The notes beneath the pieces are model-generated. The model worked only from the letters and a program-made list of their open reading frames with translations, did no database searches and was not told where the DNA came from. A stretch of 47,116 bases of DNA from contig JACCWE010000141.1 of the NCBI GenBank assembly GCA_013697785.1, positions 1 to 47,116 of the forward strand, given 5' to 3'. Below, piece after piece: positions 44,021 to 47,116 of the stretch. The translations under genes and the position numbers were made by a program. Within the stretch, counting starts at the first letter, position 1. Each line of letters starts with the position of its first letter. The stretch is from Gemmatimonadaceae bacterium (lineage in GTDB: Bacteria; Gemmatimonadota; Gemmatimonadetes; Gemmatimonadales; Gemmatimonadaceae).

Positions 44021-45901
44021 CTACTGGCGAACTCTCGCCGCCCCATTCGTCGGTGCGCGCGCCGAAGCGCTCCCAGCACCGAGCGCCTGGGCGAGCGCCG
44101 CGACGTAGCGCTTGATCGTCGCGATCGTCGCGTTGATCTCGCCCGCCGATGTCATGTACGGATCCGCGATCTCGTGTGCGCGATACGATCCCGACGCGTT
44201 CATTCCACCGAAGAGAAGCAGCTTGGGGTGCGATTCGGGGAAGGTCGTGAGGATGTTGATGTAGTTGAGATCGTCCATCGCGAAGATCACATCGTAGTCG
44301 GCGACGAGCTGCTTCGTCAGTCGCGTCGCACGGTGCTCGCGGAGGGAAAGTCCGAGCTGCCGCGCGGCTTCCTGCGCGCGCGAGTCCGCGAGGCGGCCGT
44401 CGTGCGCGTTCGTCCCCGCGGAGCCGATTTCCACGTTCGCAATCCCCGCGCGCTCCAGCTCCTCGCGCAGAAAGCCCGCGGCAGCGGCGCTCCGCATAAT
44501 ATTGCCGTGACAGACGAAGATCACCGATCGCGCGGGCGACGGAAGCGTCACGGCGCGCACGGCGCCGACGGTGTGCAGGAGACGCCGCTTCACATAGGCC
44601 GCGCGCCGATCGGCGGCGATATTGCGCGACTCCTTCACGATCTGCAGCAGCGAGCGAGGGATGATCGCACGCAGGATGAACTTCACGAGATCCTTCGCCC
44701 AGCGCACGAGCACGCGCGTGACTTCCTGGATCGCGGGGAGCGGATCGCTCCACGACCACATCGCGGACTTGATCCCCGGCGCGAAGTCGGCCACGAGCTG
44801 CCTGAGCGCCGCGCCGAAGCTGATACGATCCTCCGGCAGCTCCGCGAACGCGTGACCGGCGCGCTCGAGCGCGCCGGCGGTCCAGCGCACGCGCAGACCG
44901 ATCGGATACGACGCGGGCGGGGAAGGGGTGATGCCCTGCGAGAGCTGCCACGCGTAGAGAGGGAAGTCGACGCCCGCAATCGTGTTGAGCGGAAGCGAGC
45001 CCCAGAAGCGGCCGTTCACTTCCATGAGCGCAGTCTCGCCCGTCGCACTCTCGTGCCGAAACTCGACCATCGCCACGCCATCCCACTCCAGCTCGCGAAG
45101 CAGCCGTACCGAGTAGTCGAGGAGCTTCGCATCCACGGCCTCGGCGATCGCGACCACCGCGACCCCGCCGGACGGTGGATTCTCCGACAGGCGGCGATGC
45201 TGAAAGCTCGTCACGACCTCTCCCTTCGCGATCAGCAGCTCGATGCCGACGCCCTGTCCGCCGTGATACGACTGGAAGAGCAGCCCCTCTCCGAAGCGCG
45301 ACCAGATAGCAAAGGCCGCGCGCAACTCCTCGGCGTTCTCGAATGTCCGCGTTTTGAAGGTGTGCGACGTTTTGCGGCTCTTGTCGCCGGGCTTCGCGAT
45401 GATCGGAAAGCGGAGTCGCGAGAGCGCGGCGTCGAGATCGGTCGCGCGCTCGATCGTGAGCGACACGGGCGCCGGGACGCCGACTCTCTCTGCAGCCTGG
45501 ACGGTGATCGCCTTGTCGAGCACGCGCTGAACGATCGACGGATGCGGCGCGCCGACGGCGCAGAAGCGTATGAGGTCATCGTACGCGGCGCAGACGATCT
45601 GCAGTGACGTGTCGCTCGTCGGCACGACCCATCCCGCACCCTCCGATCGCGCGAGCCTTCCGAGCATCGCCGCCTGCTCGGCGAGATCGCCGCGCAGGGC
45701 AACCGCGCCCTCCATCGCGCGTGAAGATATGGTCAATGGCTGGCCGCGCGGCGTCGCCACGATGCAGCGCACCCCCGCGCGGTGCAGGGAGCGAGCGATC
45801 GTCACGAGCTTGCGGGGCTCTGCACCAACGACGATGACGGTGGGCGCGCCCCCCGCTCCATCGCGCTGCGACGGAGCGGGGGACGTTGCGGCGTCAGGCA
45901 C
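44021..45901 (-). CDS. ATP-grasp ligase fused to low-molecular-weight tyrosine phosphatase
   Basis: The 626-residue protein has two enzymes in one chain. Residues about 20-330 are an ATP-grasp domain of the predicted carboligase type: N-terminal VIVVGAEPRKLVTIARSLH, ATP lysine in FPIIAKPGDK (K170), and the metal-binding LMEVNGRFWGS (E294, N296). A linker of about 120 residues follows. Residues 458-600 are a low-molecular-weight protein tyrosine phosphatase: CX5R loop CHGNIMRS (C464, R470) and general acid ADPYMTS (D580). All key residues are present, so both halves may be active. Such phosphatases regulate capsule export. It overlaps the toroid gene by eight bases. Confidence 0.9.
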   Translation of the reverse strand: MPDAATSPAPSQRDGAGGAPTVIVVGAEPRKLVTIARSLHRAGVRCIVATPRGQPLTISSRAMEGAVALRGDLAEQAAMLGRLARSEGAGWVVPTSDTSLQIVCAAYDDLIRFCAVGAPHPSIVQRVLDKAITVQAAERVGVPAPVSLTIERATDLDAALSRLRFPIIAKPGDKSRKTSHTFKTRTFENAEELRAAFAIWSRFGEGLLFQSYHGGQGVGIELLIAKGEVVTSFQHRRLSENPPSGGVAVVAIAEAVDAKLLDYSVRLLRELEWDGVAMVEFRHESATGETALMEVNGRFWGSLPLNTIAGVDFPLYAWQLSQGITPSPPASYPIGLRVRWTAGALERAGHAFAELPEDRISFGAALRQLVADFAPGIKSAMWSWSDPLPAIQEVTRVLVRWAKDLVKFILRAIIPRSLLQIVKESRNIAADRRAAYVKRRLLHTVGAVRAVTLPSPARSVIFVCHGNIMRSAAAAGFLREELERAGIANVEIGSAGTNAHDGRLADSRAQEAARQLGLSLREHRATRLTKQLVADYDVIFAMDDLNYINILTTFPESHPKLLLFGGMNASGSYRAHEIADPYMTSAGEINATIATIKRYVAALAQALGAGSASARAPTNGAARVRQ

Positions 45902-47102
45902 CAGCGCCGCTCGACGAGGAGACCACTTCCTGCTCGAGGATGTTCGCGTCGATGAAGAATTTGGCCGCCCAGCTCAGGTACTCGAACTTCCCGTACTCGC
46001 CATCGACGGGGAACGAGCCCTTCACGCCGCCGCGCAGCTCCGTCGCGCCGTCCACGCGCACGCGCGCGCGCACGTACGCATTCGTGCGGCGCGCAGCGTC
46101 GAGAAACTTCTCGTCGCCCGTGATCTGGTGGAGCAGGAGCCAGCAGTGCGCGATCTGCACGGAGCCGGTGAGACACGCCCACTTTACCGCGGCCGTCCAA
46201 TCCTCGCGCAGGCGTCCCGGAAGAAAGCCGCTCGCGCGCAACGCCGACATTGCACCGTTGGCAGTGAGAAGCGCAGCACCGAGCAGCGCGGCGTCGTGCG
46301 AGTAGCGGTAGCCCTCGATCACACCGCGGAGCACGTAGCCGATGGTGTGCGTGAGCGGCTGCGATGCATCGTTGAGGCAGCAGTCGGAGAACCAGCCGTT
46401 GTCGCGCTGTTTGCCGAGTGCCCAGCGAATGTTCCGGAGCGCGGCATCGCCGTATCCGCGCGACGGCTCCATGCGTGCGGCCTCGAGCAGCCCCCACGCG
46501 ACGTGTGTCTCGTACGCCTTCTCACCGGCCTTCGCGAATGGCGTGGGATTCCTGCGCCATGCGCCGTCGTCGTCCTGCGTGCTCACGAGCCAATCGGCGG
46601 CCGCGCACATTGAAGCGCGATATTCATCGCCAAGCTCGGCGACGCCGCTCGCGAGGCCGATGAGAATCTGCCCGGTGTTGAAGGTGACCGGGACCACCGG
46701 TGTCTGCCCGATGACGCCGCCCTGAAAGCCGCCGCCATCCAGTTGAATCGATACCAGCCAATCGAGAGCGACACGCGCGCGCTCGCGATGCACCTCGGGC
46801 GAATGTCCCGGCTGTCCGCGCAGAAGAGTGGGGACGATGTAGCCGCTCGTCTCGGGATATGACGCTCGCCACCCCGAGACGAGACTGTAGTCGCGCGCTA
46901 TCCCGCCGTCGTTCGAGAGGGAATTGTCCTGGGCGGCGCCGAGCCAGTCGAGCGCGGCCGAGACCGACGCAGAAATGCCGGGATCGCTGAGCTCCGCCGT
47001 GCGCTTGTCACGCCGCGACTCGGACTTCGCAGCCTCGGGCAGCGCGAGATCGTCGCGCACCTTGCGGGCCCGGTTCAACAGGGCGTCAATGCCGGGGTTC
47101 AT
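45894..47102 (-). CDS. Alpha/alpha-toroid protein, terpene-cyclase-like fold, probable polysaccharide role
   Basis: The 402-residue protein is built of repeated helix pairs with the spaced pattern ALDWLVSIQLDGGGFQGG, AADWLVSTQDDDGAWRRNP, and IRWALGKQRDNGWFSDCC, like the alpha/alpha6 barrels of prenyltransferases, squalene cyclases and sugar epimerases. HTIGYVLRGVIEGYR and TFNTGQILIGLASG are also distinctive. There is no DxDD cyclase motif, so classical cyclase activity is unlikely. Similar proteins occur, as I recall, in exopolysaccharide clusters. The gene's last eight bases overlap the ATP-grasp/phosphatase start. The ATG at 47102 lies 14 bases from the window edge. Confidence 0.78.
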   Translation of the reverse strand: MNPGIDALLNRARKVRDDLALPEAAKSESRRDKRTAELSDPGISASVSAALDWLGAAQDNSLSNDGGIARDYSLVSGWRASYPETSGYIVPTLLRGQPGHSPEVHRERARVALDWLVSIQLDGGGFQGGVIGQTPVVPVTFNTGQILIGLASGVAELGDEYRASMCAAADWLVSTQDDDGAWRRNPTPFAKAGEKAYETHVAWGLLEAARMEPSRGYGDAALRNIRWALGKQRDNGWFSDCCLNDASQPLTHTIGYVLRGVIEGYRYSHDAALLGAALLTANGAMSALRASGFLPGRLREDWTAAVKWACLTGSVQIAHCWLLLHQITGDEKFLDAARRTNAYVRARVRVDGATELRGGVKGSFPVDGEYGKFEYLSWAAKFFIDANILEQEVVSSSSGAGA

Positions 47103-47116
47103 AGGATTCGATAAAT

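Noticed and set aside
1-47116. CRISPR arrays, insertion sequences, rRNA genes, replication origin
   Set aside because: I saw no regularly spaced repeats, transposase motifs, rRNA signatures or clusters of DnaA-box-like sites; only the integrase remnant suggests mobility.

Overview
The window is a GC-rich, densely coded bacterial chromosome segment. It encodes a diderm (LPS-bearing) envelope: BamA, Skp, LolC/E- and LolD-type proteins, and LpxA, LpxB, LpxC, LpxD and LpxK. It also carries genes best known from Firmicutes, namely McsA/McsB arginine kinase next to clpC, the bacillithiol enzyme BshC, and a DUF512 gene beside der-plsY-gpsA. With frequent GTG/TTG starts, 4-base gene overlaps and signal peptides ending in AAQ-like sequences, this mix suggests Gemmatimonadota or a close relative. 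That assignment is inference from gene content, not a database result.

Layout. Positions 3-374 hold the end of an unknown gene. From 525 to 9161 there is a run of plus-strand genes: prfB (with a programmed +1 frameshift), lysS, a LolC/E permease, LolD, mcsA, mcsB and clpC, closed by a hairpin terminator. From 9243 to 18244 lies the outer-membrane block: bamA, skp, lpxD, an lpxC-fabZ fusion, lpxA, lpxB, a DUF374 acyltransferase and lpxK. From 18275 to 28172 are gdhA, rlmH, bshC, murJ, uvrC, larC and a secreted TPR-like protein, ending in a strong intrinsic terminator. From 28419 to 38941 are the DUF512 radical-SAM protein, der, plsY, gpsA, a MerR regulator, a GT2, surE, pcm, an acidic protein of unknown function, acylphosphatase, apt, a GT4 and a GNAT.

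The right end (38958-47116) is accessory. It carries a minus-strand POT peptide transporter and a secreted NTF2-like protein, a gene-poor gap, a lipoprotein, a decayed tyrosine-recombinase gene next to tRNA-Arg(CCT), and a minus-strand group. The group consists of an alpha/alpha-toroid protein overlapping a fused ATP-grasp/low-molecular-weight tyrosine-phosphatase gene, then a 32-residue ORF coupled to a zinc-ribbon plus B12-binding protein that has the CarH photoreceptor motif W-x9-EH but no DNA-binding domain.

The main housekeeping themes are translation, protein quality control by arginine phosphorylation, lipid A and outer-membrane assembly, cell-wall precursor flipping and phospholipid synthesis. 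The most unusual parts are the ATP-grasp/phosphatase fusion with its toroid partner, the putative B12 light or cobalamin sensor, and the internal ribosome-binding site that could give a separate FabZ from the lpxC-fabZ gene.
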